Shown here: piece by piece, positions 1 to 8,403 of the stretch
How positions within the stretch are numbered: the stretch's first letter is position 1
Layout of the letters: every line of letters begins with the position of its first letter
Assembly: GCA_002316275.1 (NCBI GenBank)
Contig: DCDE01000024.1
Coordinates: forward strand, 1 to 29,462
Source: Caldifarciminota bacterium UBA1063
Lineage (GTDB): Bacteria > Hydrothermota > Hydrothermia > UBA1063
Direction: 5' to 3'
Length of the DNA stretch: 29,462 bases
Made by a program: the position numbers and the translations under genes
The notes under the pieces: model-generated
The model's database searches: none
What the model saw: only the letters and a program-made list of their open reading frames with translations
Told to the model about the DNA's origin: nothing

Positions 1-33
1 GCCCCGCAAACCATTAAGGTGTACTTTAAATAA
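1..33 (+). CDS. possible 3' end of an upstream gene
   Basis: Frame 1 reads ten codons (A P Q T I K V Y F K) and then TAA at 31-33, directly before the ribosome-binding site of the radical SAM gene. This could be the tail of a preceding gene of the same operon, possibly the substrate peptide of the maturase, but ten codons cannot show that. Frame 2 is also open to the left edge, so the radical SAM frame could in principle start further upstream; the good Shine-Dalgarno at 34-40 argues against that. Confidence 0.25.
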   Translation, partial: APQTIKVYFK

Positions 34-46
34 GAGGGGGCTTTTT

Positions 47-1414
47 ATGGACAGCATTTTGAATACCGTAATGCCAGGTGTACTTCGATTTAGTACAGAA
101 AAATATTCCTATCTCTATTCAAGCACCGAAAGAGTAGTTTACAGGATCTCGCCTTATCAAAATATGTGTCCTCTGCCATCGTTGGCTATTGATGTAAGGC
201 CTTTTGATGTCCCTTCTTTAGATACTCTTGAATCTATTTTGAGTACACAATTAAGTCAGTTAGTACTAACTTTAACAGAGCAGTGTAATTTGCGATGCAA
301 ATATTGTATTTATGGGGATAGCTATAAAGAGATCCGAGGCTACTCTGAGAAGTTTATGAATAAAGAAATAGCTTTAAAGGCAGTGGAATATTTCTTGCAG
401 CGTTCTAAGGAGAGTGTATTTATCTCCTTCTACGGAGGGGAGCCTACCCTTAGGTTTTATGAGATGTTATGGCTTATCGATGAAATCCGTCATAATCATC
501 CTGAGAAGGAGATCAAATTCTCCGTAGCTACAAATGGTACCCTTCTTTATAAGGAGAGAGTTAATGAACTTGTGAGGAGGGGTGTATATCTTCAGCTTAG
601 CTTAGATGGGCCCAGGTCTATACACGATTTTAATAGGGTTACGGTAAAACAAGAGGGGACTTTCGATAGAATTTATCGTCTTTTAGTGAAGCTCTATGAT
701 GAATACCCCGATTATTACCGAGAACAAGTAATGTTTGAGGTTACTCTGACACCGCTTACTGACCTTTACAAGGTGTATGACTTTTTCCTTGACCCTTTAT
801 TTGAGGATAATCTTCTAAAGGTGGGCTTTCTAGATCCTAATAAGAACGATTACATAGAAAAGTACGGTGATGAGGTGGCAATTTCAAAATTTAAAGAGGC
901 GTTGGGAGGTTTACATAAGCGTTTTGTAGAAGGGCTTATGACAGAATGCAAAACCGACAAGTTTTTGTGGGAGCTTTTTGGCAGGAGGCTCAAGGATATC
1001 CACCTACACCTTGGTTCAGATATAGGAGAAAAAATCCCTTTAAATGGGGTTTGTATTCCAGGCATTAAGAAACTTTACGTTGATGTGGAAGGGAATTTTT
1101 GTCCTTGTGAGAAGGTATATGACAGACTCAAAATTGGTACTGTAGAAAAAGGGATTGATATAAAAAGGGTTTACACACTATTGAAGGGTTTTGAGGAGAT
1201 TTCCTTGAGCTGCCGTTCATGTTTTGCAAAGGACCTCTGCAGGATCTGCTTTTCAAGGGTAACATCTGCTTCTGGCGATTTAAATGCCGAATATAAAGAA
1301 GCGGAATGTAGCAAAGAAAAGAGAGAGGTTGAGGAGGCTTTTATATTATATGCTAAGTTAATGGAGGTGAACTCAGAGGCTCTTAAATTCCTTGAATCTT
1401 ATGAATTCGAGTGA
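47..1414 (+). CDS. radical SAM/SPASM peptide-maturase-like protein
   Basis: A 455-residue radical SAM enzyme. The SAM-binding 4Fe-4S motif CNLRCKYC gives C80, C84 and C87; the GGEP motif follows at 130-133 and a SLDGP strand lies near residue 200. The C-terminal SPASM region has C336, C352, C354, then a C-x2-C-x5-C-x2-C block (C389, C392, C398, C401) and C421, enough for two auxiliary 4Fe-4S clusters. This layout is typical of enzymes that modify ribosomal peptides or activate sulfatases (anSME). ATG 47 has AGAGGGGG at 33-40, six bases away. The ABC exporter overlaps its 3' end, which favours peptide maturation over sulfatase activation; no sulfatase and no obvious precursor peptide are in view. 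The substrate is unknown. Residues 1-70 are a divergent leader domain that might bind the substrate (inference). Confidence 0.85.
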   Translation: MDSILNTVMPGVLRFSTEKYSYLYSSTERVVYRISPYQNMCPLPSLAIDVRPFDVPSLDTLESILSTQLSQLVLTLTEQCNLRCKYCIYGDSYKEIRGYSEKFMNKEIALKAVEYFLQRSKESVFISFYGGEPTLRFYEMLWLIDEIRHNHPEKEIKFSVATNGTLLYKERVNELVRRGVYLQLSLDGPRSIHDFNRVTVKQEGTFDRIYRLLVKLYDEYPDYYREQVMFEVTLTPLTDLYKVYDFFLDPLFEDNLLKVGFLDPNKNDYIEKYGDEVAISKFKEALGGLHKRFVEGLMTECKTDKFLWELFGRRLKDIHLHLGSDIGEKIPLNGVCIPGIKKLYVDVEGNFCPCEKVYDRLKIGTVEKGIDIKRVYTLLKGFEEISLSCRSCFAKDLCRICFSRVTSASGDLNAEYKEAECSKEKREVEEAFILYAKLMEVNSEALKFLESYEFE

Positions 1415-3194
1415 TGATCAGATGAACAACGTTAATCTTGCAGAAACTATAAATCTTTTCAAAACCAAGATTCAATGGTTTATAGTTGGGATTTTTATAG
1501 CCTTCCTAGTTCCCTTAACTCAAATTGCATCTTCCTATGCTTTCAAAACCCTGGTTGATGGTCTGGGTAGTGCACACTGCCAACATCAGGCCGCCAGTTT
1601 GCTTTGTATTATTCTTGCCCTTTACCTCGTTAGGTCCATTCTGAATCTTATTTCAGGTTATCTATTGAATTACTGGAAAGAATGGAGCATCCTACATGTT
1701 CAGTCGAAGTTATTTGAACATGTCCAGAATCTTGAACCTGAGTATCACGTTAAGTATCCTACGAGTTTTTTCACTTCTCGACTGCTCAACGACCCACTTG
1801 TATTTCAAGGGCACCTGTTTTCGATTTATGTTGGCATATTTAAAGAAGCCCCGGCAGCTGTATTGCTATTCTGCGGTATACTTTTTTTGAATAGCAAACT
1901 TGCGATATTGTCGTTAATTTTCCTACCCATTATGTTTCTTGTTAATTATCTTTTGGCTCCAAAGTTTAGACCCAAGGCTTACGAAGTACAGGAGGAAGTC
2001 ACGAAGATATATGACCATATTGAAGAGACAATGTATGGAATACAAACTATAAAAACTTTACTGGGTGAGAAGAAAAACGCTGAAATCTTTAACAGTATTT
2101 TGAAGAACTATCTAAAATCTTCCCTTTCCTTTACAAGATTAAATTTTTCCCTTGCAAATCTTAACTCTTTTATCTCGTCTTCCGCTGTCGTTATTATTTT
2201 ACTTCTTGGAATTAATCTCTCCGGATACAGTGGAATTAGTGCAGGCGATCTATTTGCACTATCGATGCTCTTGAGTTCATTTATCGGTTCTATTAGCGCT
2301 TTGACGGATATCATCCCTGAATTTAAAGCTCTGCAGGCACCAGCTCAGAGGATTTTCGAGATTATGAATCTTCCTGAAGAGAAACAGGGAACCATAAATC
2401 TAAGCGATATTCCCTCGCGTATAGAATTTAGAAATGTATACTTTAGGTTTGAAGGAGATAATGACGAATTTGCCATCAGAAATCTTAATCTGTGTATACG
2501 TGCTGGAGAGAAGATTGCAATTGTAGGACCCTCGGGAGCGGGGAAAACGACGTTGATGAAATTGCTTCTCGATTTTATCTCACCGGAGAGGGGCGAGGTG
2601 TTAATCGACTCCATTCCTGTCAGTAAAATTAACAAAGCTGATCTGAGGCGATTGATAGCCTACACTCCTCAGGAAGGTTTTTTGTTTTCTGGAACTATAT
2701 TATATAATATTACATTCCCTGCTGAAAAAGTTGATATGTCGTCGGTGGTGAAAGCTACAGAGAACGCGAACATATATGACAAGATCTCTTCATTGCCTTA
2801 TAAATTCAATACCCCGTGTGGTAGGAACGGACTTACCTTTTCAGGAGGAGAGCGACAGCGGATCATCTTAAGTAGGATCCTCCTAAGGGAAGATTTTAAG
2901 GTTTTAATTCTTGATGAAGCGTTTCGTGAAGTTGATCCCTTATCCGAAAAGCAGATTTTGAATTATCTCTTAGAGGCGCACAAAGGTAAGACAATTATAT
3001 ACATTACGCACCGGTTGAATTCTGTGATTTCCTTTGATAGGATCATTTTTATGAGAAGTGGAGAAATTTTATGTGCGGGAACCCATGAGCAACTTCTAAA
3101 AAGTTGTACGGAGTACCGTGAAATGTATATAAAATCAAGAGGAGGTATGGAAGATGTGTTGGATGTGGCTATTGACAGCCTTAGTAATGAGTAA
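1401..3194 (+). CDS. ABC exporter, fused permease and ATPase
   Basis: A half-transporter of about 597 residues. Residues 20-300 hold about six membrane segments of the type I exporter fold; the ATPase domain follows. Visible motifs are Walker A GPSGAGKT (376-383), signature SGGERQ (481-486), Walker B ending D505-E506, and the switch histidine H537. The D-loop reads REVD instead of the usual SALD or SSVD. There is no N-terminal C39 peptidase, so it does not itself cleave a leader peptide. It probably works as a homodimer exporting a peptide, lipid or similar substrate; its position 14 bases inside the radical SAM gene points to the product of that enzyme. The start is uncertain: TTG 1392 (AGAGG 12 bases upstream), ATG 1401 and ATG 1422 are all in frame and none has an ideal Shine-Dalgarno. 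Confidence 0.85.
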   Translation: MNSSDDQMNNVNLAETINLFKTKIQWFIVGIFIAFLVPLTQIASSYAFKTLVDGLGSAHCQHQAASLLCIILALYLVRSILNLISGYLLNYWKEWSILHVQSKLFEHVQNLEPEYHVKYPTSFFTSRLLNDPLVFQGHLFSIYVGIFKEAPAAVLLFCGILFLNSKLAILSLIFLPIMFLVNYLLAPKFRPKAYEVQEEVTKIYDHIEETMYGIQTIKTLLGEKKNAEIFNSILKNYLKSSLSFTRLNFSLANLNSFISSSAVVIILLLGINLSGYSGISAGDLFALSMLLSSFIGSISALTDIIPEFKALQAPAQRIFEIMNLPEEKQGTINLSDIPSRIEFRNVYFRFEGDNDEFAIRNLNLCIRAGEKIAIVGPSGAGKTTLMKLLLDFISPERGEVLIDSIPVSKINKADLRRLIAYTPQEGFLFSGTILYNITFPAEKVDMSSVVKATENANIYDKISSLPYKFNTPCGRNGLTFSGGERQRIILSRILLREDFKVLILDEAFREVDPLSEKQILNYLLEAHKGKTIIYITHRLNSVISFDRIIFMRSGEILCAGTHEQLLKSCTEYREMYIKSRGGMEDVLDVAIDSLSNE

Positions 3195-5217
3195 CTATAT
3201 TTTGAGGATTCCTGCTCTGTCGGAAAAGCCTGCGAATATAACAGATATAAGCATCATCTTGGAAGAGGGCTTTCCCGTAGCTGACTTCCTTGAAGTATTC
3301 CCGAGGGATAGTGCTCCACCCGACGTTAAGACTGAAGCATATATTGGTGTTTATAAAGACGATCTCTATGTACTGTTCTTTTGCCATGAAAGCGAAAAGG
3401 TTCGCTATCAGGTCCTAAAAAGGGATGAAATGCGTACAGATAATGACATGGTTTTCGTTCTCATCGACCCTGATAACTCTGGAACCAGATCTTATGCCTT
3501 CGGTATCAATCCTGCAGGTTCAATAATTGATTACCTTGATGTTTCTGGTGATTGTATCATCTCATACGATTTTAACTGGACTGGGTATGCGGAAGTTCGG
3601 GAGACTCTATGGATAGCTTTACTGGATATTCCACTTTCAAACTTTAGTAAGGTTAAAGAAGACGATTTTCGTATATACCTCAATAGGTCAAGACCTTCCC
3701 AGTATCTATATCAGTATGTTTGGCCCCCTGTCCCATCGTCCTCAAGTGATGATCCCTTTGCAAAAGGTATTCTTGAAGGGAGTTGGAGGAAAGTCTCTTC
3801 GCTAAATGTAATTCCCTATATACTCTCTTCAGATGGACCTCCAATCAGTATAGATAAAGTGACTATTCGAGCAGGTGCTACAGGTAAATATTCCCATGAG
3901 TCTGGACTAAGCGTATTATTTGCGCTAAACCCTGATTTTTCTACGGTAGAAACTGATGAGCCGCAAATTACCGTAAACAACCCATATGCGCTTTATCTTG
4001 CGGAGAAAAGGCCAATTTTTCTTGAGGGCGGCGACATATTTGAGAGACAGAACTATATGATTTATACACGTAGGGTAAATGAACCTATCGGTGTCGTAAA
4101 AGTTTTAGGTAAATTTAAAAATACTGAAATGGGAGTTATTTCTGCTTATGATTTGTCCAATTCTTTCTTATATACCACGGATTTTGGAAGTTTTGAATTG
4201 CCTGTAGGCGACAGTGCATTAGTAAATATTGCAACGCTTAGGCACTATTTTGATAAAGGTACATATCTGGGGGCTGTATTAAACACTAGAAATACAACTA
4301 CAGATTTTGCAAATTATGTAGGATTTTTAGAAGGAGGTTTTAATTTTAGAAATACACTACTCCTGAGTGGGGTCTTTGGCTATTCACGCAGAGGAAAGGA
4401 AAGCCCCGATTACAAAGGAGAACTGGTCGATGCCTCAGTTTCTTTGAAACTGAAAAATTTTACTCCCAGGATTTCATATTTCGCAGTATCTGAAGATTTT
4501 TCTAATCAAAATGGTTTTCTTAAGTCTAGCAACGTTTCTTCTCTAACTTCGGGATTTTCTTTTCGTTTTCCCGTTGGCTGGGGCATTCTTAATTTTGGGC
4601 AGCTTGATTTTTCATATAGCATAAACTCAGATTATGCGAGGACTTATGATAATGACAGTTTGTACTTCTGCCTCATGTCTTCTATGAAATACAGAACGGA
4701 TTTGTATGTAGCATACATGCGCTACTCCCAACAACTTCTTGGAACAACACTTACCGGTTTGGATCTTTTTAATCTTTCTATATCTAGTGCTCCCACCGAT
4801 TTTATTAGGTTAACGGCCGTTTTGGGGCTTGGCAACGGAATTAATTTTTATGCATATACACCTGATAAAGCCCATTTTACATCAGGCAGCTTAAAGGGGG
4901 ACCTCATGCTAGGGAAAAAGGTTCTTATGACTCTCGAGTATAGAAGTTATTCTCTTGGTGAAAAACCCGATATAATTGCTTCCCAGAACACGTATTTTCT
5001 GAAATTTCTTTATAATCCCACACAACGGTTCTCATTCCGCTGGATAAACAGTTATGATAGCGAAGAGTTAGCCTCATACCCACTTTTGAGCTACCAAATT
5101 TCACCTTACACAATCTTCTTCTTTGGAGGCAGTGTAAAAGGATCCTTTGAGGGAAAGCTAAAGGAGTGGGATAAGAACATATTCCTAAAAGCACAGGTTG
5201 GATTCGAGGTATTCTAA
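3154..5217 (+). CDS. CBM9-like/DUF5916 outer-membrane protein
   Basis: A 687-residue exported protein. The first 21 residues (MCWMWLLTALV...) look like a short signal peptide. Residues about 35-200 resemble the CBM9/DOMON-like domain found at the N terminus of DUF5916 proteins (motifs YIGVYKDDLYVLFF, DNDMVFVLIDPDN, YAFGINPAG). The rest is rich in alternating aromatic strands and ends in Phe, as expected for an outer-membrane beta-barrel. ATG 3154 overlaps the transporter by 41 bases and has GGAGG at 3141-3145, eight bases upstream. DUF5916 proteins have no firm biochemical function. Translational overlap with the exporter suggests the three products are made together, perhaps so that the barrel handles the exported product at the outer membrane (inference). 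Confidence 0.75.
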   Translation: MCWMWLLTALVMSNYILRIPALSEKPANITDISIILEEGFPVADFLEVFPRDSAPPDVKTEAYIGVYKDDLYVLFFCHESEKVRYQVLKRDEMRTDNDMVFVLIDPDNSGTRSYAFGINPAGSIIDYLDVSGDCIISYDFNWTGYAEVRETLWIALLDIPLSNFSKVKEDDFRIYLNRSRPSQYLYQYVWPPVPSSSSDDPFAKGILEGSWRKVSSLNVIPYILSSDGPPISIDKVTIRAGATGKYSHESGLSVLFALNPDFSTVETDEPQITVNNPYALYLAEKRPIFLEGGDIFERQNYMIYTRRVNEPIGVVKVLGKFKNTEMGVISAYDLSNSFLYTTDFGSFELPVGDSALVNIATLRHYFDKGTYLGAVLNTRNTTTDFANYVGFLEGGFNFRNTLLLSGVFGYSRRGKESPDYKGELVDASVSLKLKNFTPRISYFAVSEDFSNQNGFLKSSNVSSLTSGFSFRFPVGWGILNFGQLDFSYSINSDYARTYDNDSLYFCLMSSMKYRTDLYVAYMRYSQQLLGTTLTGLDLFNLSISSAPTDFIRLTAVLGLGNGINFYAYTPDKAHFTSGSLKGDLMLGKKVLMTLEYRSYSLGEKPDIIASQNTYFLKFLYNPTQRFSFRWINSYDSEELASYPLLSYQISPYTIFFFGGSVKGSFEGKLKEWDKNIFLKAQVGFEVF

Positions 5218-5228
5218 AAGGTTAAAAG

Positions 5229-5258
5229 GGTGGGGTAGGAATCGATACCTACCCCACC
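5229..5258 (+). terminator. hairpin after the DUF5916 gene
   Basis: Perfect 11-bp stem GGTGGGGTAGG (5229-5239) and CCTACCCCACC (5248-5258) with an 8-base loop, twelve bases after the stop codon. The bases after it (ttccctttaagtt) are only partly T-rich, so it is a plausible but imperfect intrinsic terminator for the 47-5217 operon. Confidence 0.6.
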
Positions 5259-5305
5259 TTCCCTTTAAGTTATAGTAACAATCAGTCAAGATAGTGTGGG
5301 AAAAT

Positions 5306-5361
5306 TTGTCAAGTTTGCTACGGCAGTTTTACAGTTTTAATGTATTTAGATGACTTGACAA
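5306..5361. repeat. inverted repeat TTGTCAAGT / ACTTGACAA
   Basis: A perfect 9-bp inverted repeat, 5306-5314 and 5353-5361, with 38 bases between, in the gap between the DUF5916 gene and the convergent pflX-like gene. Each arm contains TTGACA on one strand but neither has a -10 box at the right distance. It may be a loose terminator stem or a protein site; no function is assigned. Confidence 0.35.
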
Positions 5362-5389
5362 TTGGTCAGAAGTGTGGATTGCTTTTATC

Positions 5390-6265
5390 CTAATTTACCC
5401 TAGGAAGGCCAATCTCTTGGGCGTACATTACTACCTCTTCGAATTCACTCAAAGTAACATTTCTTGAAAGCTCAGGGTACTCTTTGGCTTTATAGGCAGG
5501 ATGATACTGGTCCATAATATTTACATGGGCGGAGGTGGAAACTTCATCTTTGATGAAGTTGAGGACCTTTATCGAGTCCGCCAACCCGTTTGGCAAGACG
5601 AGGTGTCTTATGAGAAGCCCCTTTCTTGCTATACCGTTTTCCACCACCAGATCTCCCACTTGCCTGTGCATTTCCTTGATGGCTATTTTTGCTACATCAA
5701 AGTAGTCCGGGCATAGAGAATATTTAAATGCTTTTTTGTTGTCTCCATATTTTACGTCAGGCATATAAATGTCTATGATACCGTCGAGGAGGAGTAGGGT
5801 GTCCAGGGCATCATACCCACCTGTGTTGTATACAACTGGCAAATGAAAGTCGTCGTAAATGAGGTAAAGTGCTTCGAGTATCATGGGTACTACATGAGTG
5901 GGAGTCACCAAGTTGAGGTTTAGAGCGCCCTGTCTTTGAATTGACAAGAAAATCTTTGCAAGTTGAGGATTTGAAACCTCTTTACCCGTCAATAACTGGC
6001 TTATGGAGTAGTTTTGGCAATACACGCATCTTAGTGGGCAGCCTCCAAAGAATACGGTTCCTGAACCTTTAAAATCTACCAATACCCTTTCTTCTCCAAA
6101 ATGCAAGCCGTAGGAGGAAACAATCGGCTTTTTCCCCACCATACAGATACCCTTTTGTTCTTTTAGTCTATTTACACCACAGTTCCTTGGACAAAGGCGG
6201 CATTCTTTAAGAAGAGAATAAGCTTTGACTATATGATCTTTGAGCTCGTCTTTTTTGATCTTCAT
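5390..6265 (-). CDS. PflX-like radical SAM protein
   Basis: A 291-residue protein of the COG1313 family (PflX, PflA-like radical SAM proteins). The SAM cluster motif is C76-x3-C80-x2-C83 in GGCPLRCVYCQNY. An N-terminal group C22, C25, C29 and C41 (CRLCPRNCGVNR) is characteristic of this family and may bind another metal cluster. No glycyl radical enzyme is encoded nearby, so the substrate is unknown; family members are named after pyruvate formate-lyase activase only by similarity. ATG at 6265 is preceded by an A-rich stretch without a clear Shine-Dalgarno. It follows moxR on the same strand with an 89-base gap, so co-transcription is possible. Confidence 0.85.
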   Translation of the reverse strand: MKIKKDELKDHIVKAYSLLKECRLCPRNCGVNRLKEQKGICMVGKKPIVSSYGLHFGEERVLVDFKGSGTVFFGGCPLRCVYCQNYSISQLLTGKEVSNPQLAKIFLSIQRQGALNLNLVTPTHVVPMILEALYLIYDDFHLPVVYNTGGYDALDTLLLLDGIIDIYMPDVKYGDNKKAFKYSLCPDYFDVAKIAIKEMHRQVGDLVVENGIARKGLLIRHLVLPNGLADSIKVLNFIKDEVSTSAHVNIMDQYHPAYKAKEYPELSRNVTLSEFEEVVMYAQEIGLPRVN

Positions 6266-6354
6266 AATTTGTTTTTAAAGTTTATTTTTTGTGATTAGCA
6301 GTAATCAGGCGACCTTATACACACTAAGTCCTTTTCAGTGATTCTCTTATAAGT

Positions 6355-7323
6355 TCATAACAGCGATTTGATAATCTCGTCAATATTAACGCCGTCAACT
6401 TCTGCTTTGAAGGATTTTATTATTCTGTGCCTAAGTACAGATGCTGCTAATGCCTTAACATCCTGTGTTGTAGGTATAACGTGACCTCTTAAAATTGCGC
6501 GGGCTTTACTGCCCAAAATTAGTGACTGTGATGCTCTTGGACTAGCCCCATAAATTACATATTCTTTTATGAAGTCTGGCGATTCTTTTTCCACAGGCCT
6601 TGTTTTTCTTACGAGGTCAACTGCATATTCTATCACGTGACTTGGTGCGGGCACTTCCCTTACTATCTTTTGAATCTCCATAATTTCGTCTTTGGTAAGT
6701 AACTTTGTCAAGTTAGCAGAATCAGGGCCCGTCGTAGACTCTACAATTTCCAACTCCTCCTTCCTTGAAGGATAATCTATTCGTACTTCCATCATAAATC
6801 GGTCCAATAGGGCTTCTGGTAAAGGATAGGTACCTTCCTGTTCAATGGGGTTTTGTGTAGCAACTACGAAGAAGGGTTTTTCCAGACGGTATGTTTTTCC
6901 AGATACTGTAACCCTTAATTCTTGCATTGCCTCCAGTAGTGCGGACTGGGTTTTTGGGGGTGTTCTATTGATCTCATCAGCAAGGATTATATTAGCAAAG
7001 ATGGGGCCCTCTATGAATTTAAAATATTTTTTGCCCGTTGAAGGGTCTTCTTCAAGGATATCACTTCCTGTGATGTCTGAAGGCATAAGATCTGGTGTGA
7101 ATTGAATGCGAGAGAAAGCCAAGTCTAAGATCTCTGCAAGGGTTTTAACCATAAGGGTTTTGGCAAGACCGGGGAGCCCCATGAGTAGCACATGCCCTTG
7201 GGAAAAAAGGGCAATTAATATTTGCTCAATTACCTCTCTTTGCCCCATGATGCGTTGGGAGAACTCTTTGTAGAGCCGTTCAAGAATATCTTGGGTCAAC
7301 TCGAGAATTTTCTTTTCGTCCAT
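6355..7323 (-). CDS. moxR: MoxR-family AAA+ ATPase
   Basis: A 322-residue AAA+ ATPase. Walker A is GLPGLAKT (49-56), Walker B is IILADEINRTPP near 110-120, followed by QSALLEAMQE and the sensor segment FFVVATQNPIEQEGTYPLPEALLDRF, which identify the MoxR family (AAA_3 plus lid domain). MoxR proteins act as chaperones that help assemble or activate partner complexes, often encoded next to DUF58 and von Willebrand A domain proteins. Here those partners are absent: the downstream gene is pflX-like. The start ATG lies 6 bases after a good -10 box with no ribosome-binding site, so the mRNA is probably leaderless. Confidence 0.93.
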   Translation of the reverse strand: MDEKKILELTQDILERLYKEFSQRIMGQREVIEQILIALFSQGHVLLMGLPGLAKTLMVKTLAEILDLAFSRIQFTPDLMPSDITGSDILEEDPSTGKKYFKFIEGPIFANIILADEINRTPPKTQSALLEAMQELRVTVSGKTYRLEKPFFVVATQNPIEQEGTYPLPEALLDRFMMEVRIDYPSRKEELEIVESTTGPDSANLTKLLTKDEIMEIQKIVREVPAPSHVIEYAVDLVRKTRPVEKESPDFIKEYVIYGASPRASQSLILGSKARAILRGHVIPTTQDVKALAASVLRHRIIKSFKAEVDGVNIDEIIKSLL

Positions 7324-7329
7324 TGTAAT

Positions 7330-7358
7330 ATTATAAATCCTGCATCATTCCTTGACAA
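7330..7358 (-). promoter_or_regulatory. moxR promoter, leaderless type
   Basis: On the minus strand: TTGTCA (7358-7353), a 17-base spacer, then TATAAT (7335-7330), six bases, and the moxR ATG at 7323. The predicted transcription start falls on or next to the A of the ATG. There is no Shine-Dalgarno in the remaining space. The -35 box overlaps that of the divergent korB promoter. Confidence 0.75.
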
Positions 7359-7380
7359 GCCAAGCTTCGGGTTTTATCCT
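7352..7380 (+). promoter_or_regulatory. korB operon promoter
   Basis: TTGACA (7352-7357), a 17-base spacer and TATCCT (7375-7380). The start codon ATG 7393 is only 12 bases after the -10 box, leaving a leader of about 5-6 bases and no ribosome-binding site. The -35 overlaps the -35 of the minus-strand moxR promoter because TTGACAA read in reverse gives TTGTCAA. Confidence 0.7.
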
Positions 7381-7392
7381 TTAAACAAGCAT

Positions 7393-8403
7393 ATGGAAAA
7401 GAAATTATATAATGTTCATATTGATAAGCAGTATTGTAAAAAATGTGGTATATGTGTAAACATATGCCCCAAGAACGTATTAGATTTCGATTCGTATGGA
7501 TATCCGAGGATAATTGATGAAGATGCCTGCATTGATTGCAAACAATGCGAAAATCATTGCCCTGATTTTGCCATTTGGACAACTGCAAGAGGGGTGAAAG
7601 GAGAAAAGCATCCTGTTTCCGATTATCTAAGACGGGATCACATGCCATCAGTGTGGTGTCCAGGATGCGGTATTGGAATGGTTTTCCAGTCGATTCTTAG
7701 GGTGGTCACGAAAATACATTTAGACAAGGATAAAATCTCTATGATTTCTGGTATTGGATGCACTGGGAGGATGCCTGGATATGCGGATTTCAATACGTTA
7801 CATACTACTCACGGGAGGGCACTTGCTTTTGCCACAGGATTAAAACTCGCAAAACCTGATTTGAAAGTGATTGTAGTGATGGGAGATGGAGATGCTTATG
7901 CCATCGGTGGCAATCATTTTCTCCATGCAGCCAAGAGAAATGTAGATATACTGGCTATTGTGATAAACAATTATAATTATGGAATGACAGGTGGTCAGGC
8001 TTCTCCGACCACGCCTTTGAATGCATATACGACTACGACACCTTATGGCAATATGGAACCATCTTTTGACGGATGTGCCGTTGCTGCTGCTGCTGGCGCC
8101 AACTTTGTAGCCAGAAGTACGGTTTATCACATACCACTTCTTGAAAAAATGCTTGAGAAGGCAATGAATGTCGAGGGATTTGCCCTTTTGGAGGTTCTAA
8201 GTCCATGTCCAACCTATTATGGGAGGCTTAATCTCGAAGCTGATCCATTTAAGACCCTGGAGTGGTACAGAAAGATTACCTACTTGGTAGGAACTCAACC
8301 TAAGGAAGGTGCATTTATTCCCATAGGTCTCCTTGCAGAGAACAATAAAAAGGGTTATTTAAACATATTGAGGGGAAAATGGAACGAAATAAAATCGAGA
8401 TAA
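7393..8403 (+). CDS. korB: 2-oxoacid:ferredoxin oxidoreductase beta subunit with fused ferredoxin
   Basis: A 336-residue fusion. Residues 1-58 are a two-cluster ferredoxin: C15, C18, C21, C25 and C46, C49, C52, C56. Residues from about 84 are the thiamine-diphosphate-binding beta subunit, with WCPGCGIGM (88-96), GIGCTGRMPGY, HTTHGRALAFATG and the TPP/Mg motif GDGDAYAIGG near 163. This type decarboxylates a 2-oxoacid (2-oxoglutarate-like by sequence style) and passes electrons to ferredoxin. The fused ferredoxin corresponds to a separate delta subunit (KorD) in other organisms. The frame is open back to 7222, but that part is antisense to moxR and contains the promoter, so ATG 7393 is chosen. 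korC follows with a 25-base overlap; the alpha subunit is missing from the window. Confidence 0.88.
   Translation: MEKKLYNVHIDKQYCKKCGICVNICPKNVLDFDSYGYPRIIDEDACIDCKQCENHCPDFAIWTTARGVKGEKHPVSDYLRRDHMPSVWCPGCGIGMVFQSILRVVTKIHLDKDKISMISGIGCTGRMPGYADFNTLHTTHGRALAFATGLKLAKPDLKVIVVMGDGDAYAIGGNHFLHAAKRNVDILAIVINNYNYGMTGGQASPTTPLNAYTTTTPYGNMEPSFDGCAVAAAAGANFVARSTVYHIPLLEKMLEKAMNVEGFALLEVLSPCPTYYGRLNLEADPFKTLEWYRKITYLVGTQPKEGAFIPIGLLAENNKKGYLNILRGKWNEIKSR

Noticed and set aside
5355..5383. TTGACA at 5355 as a plus-strand promoter
   Set aside because: No -10 box at 16-18 bases and no gene on the plus strand until 7393.
7222..7392. N-terminal extension of the korB frame back to 7222
   Set aside because: It runs antisense through the start of moxR and across the korB promoter; the ferredoxin domain begins naturally after ATG 7393.
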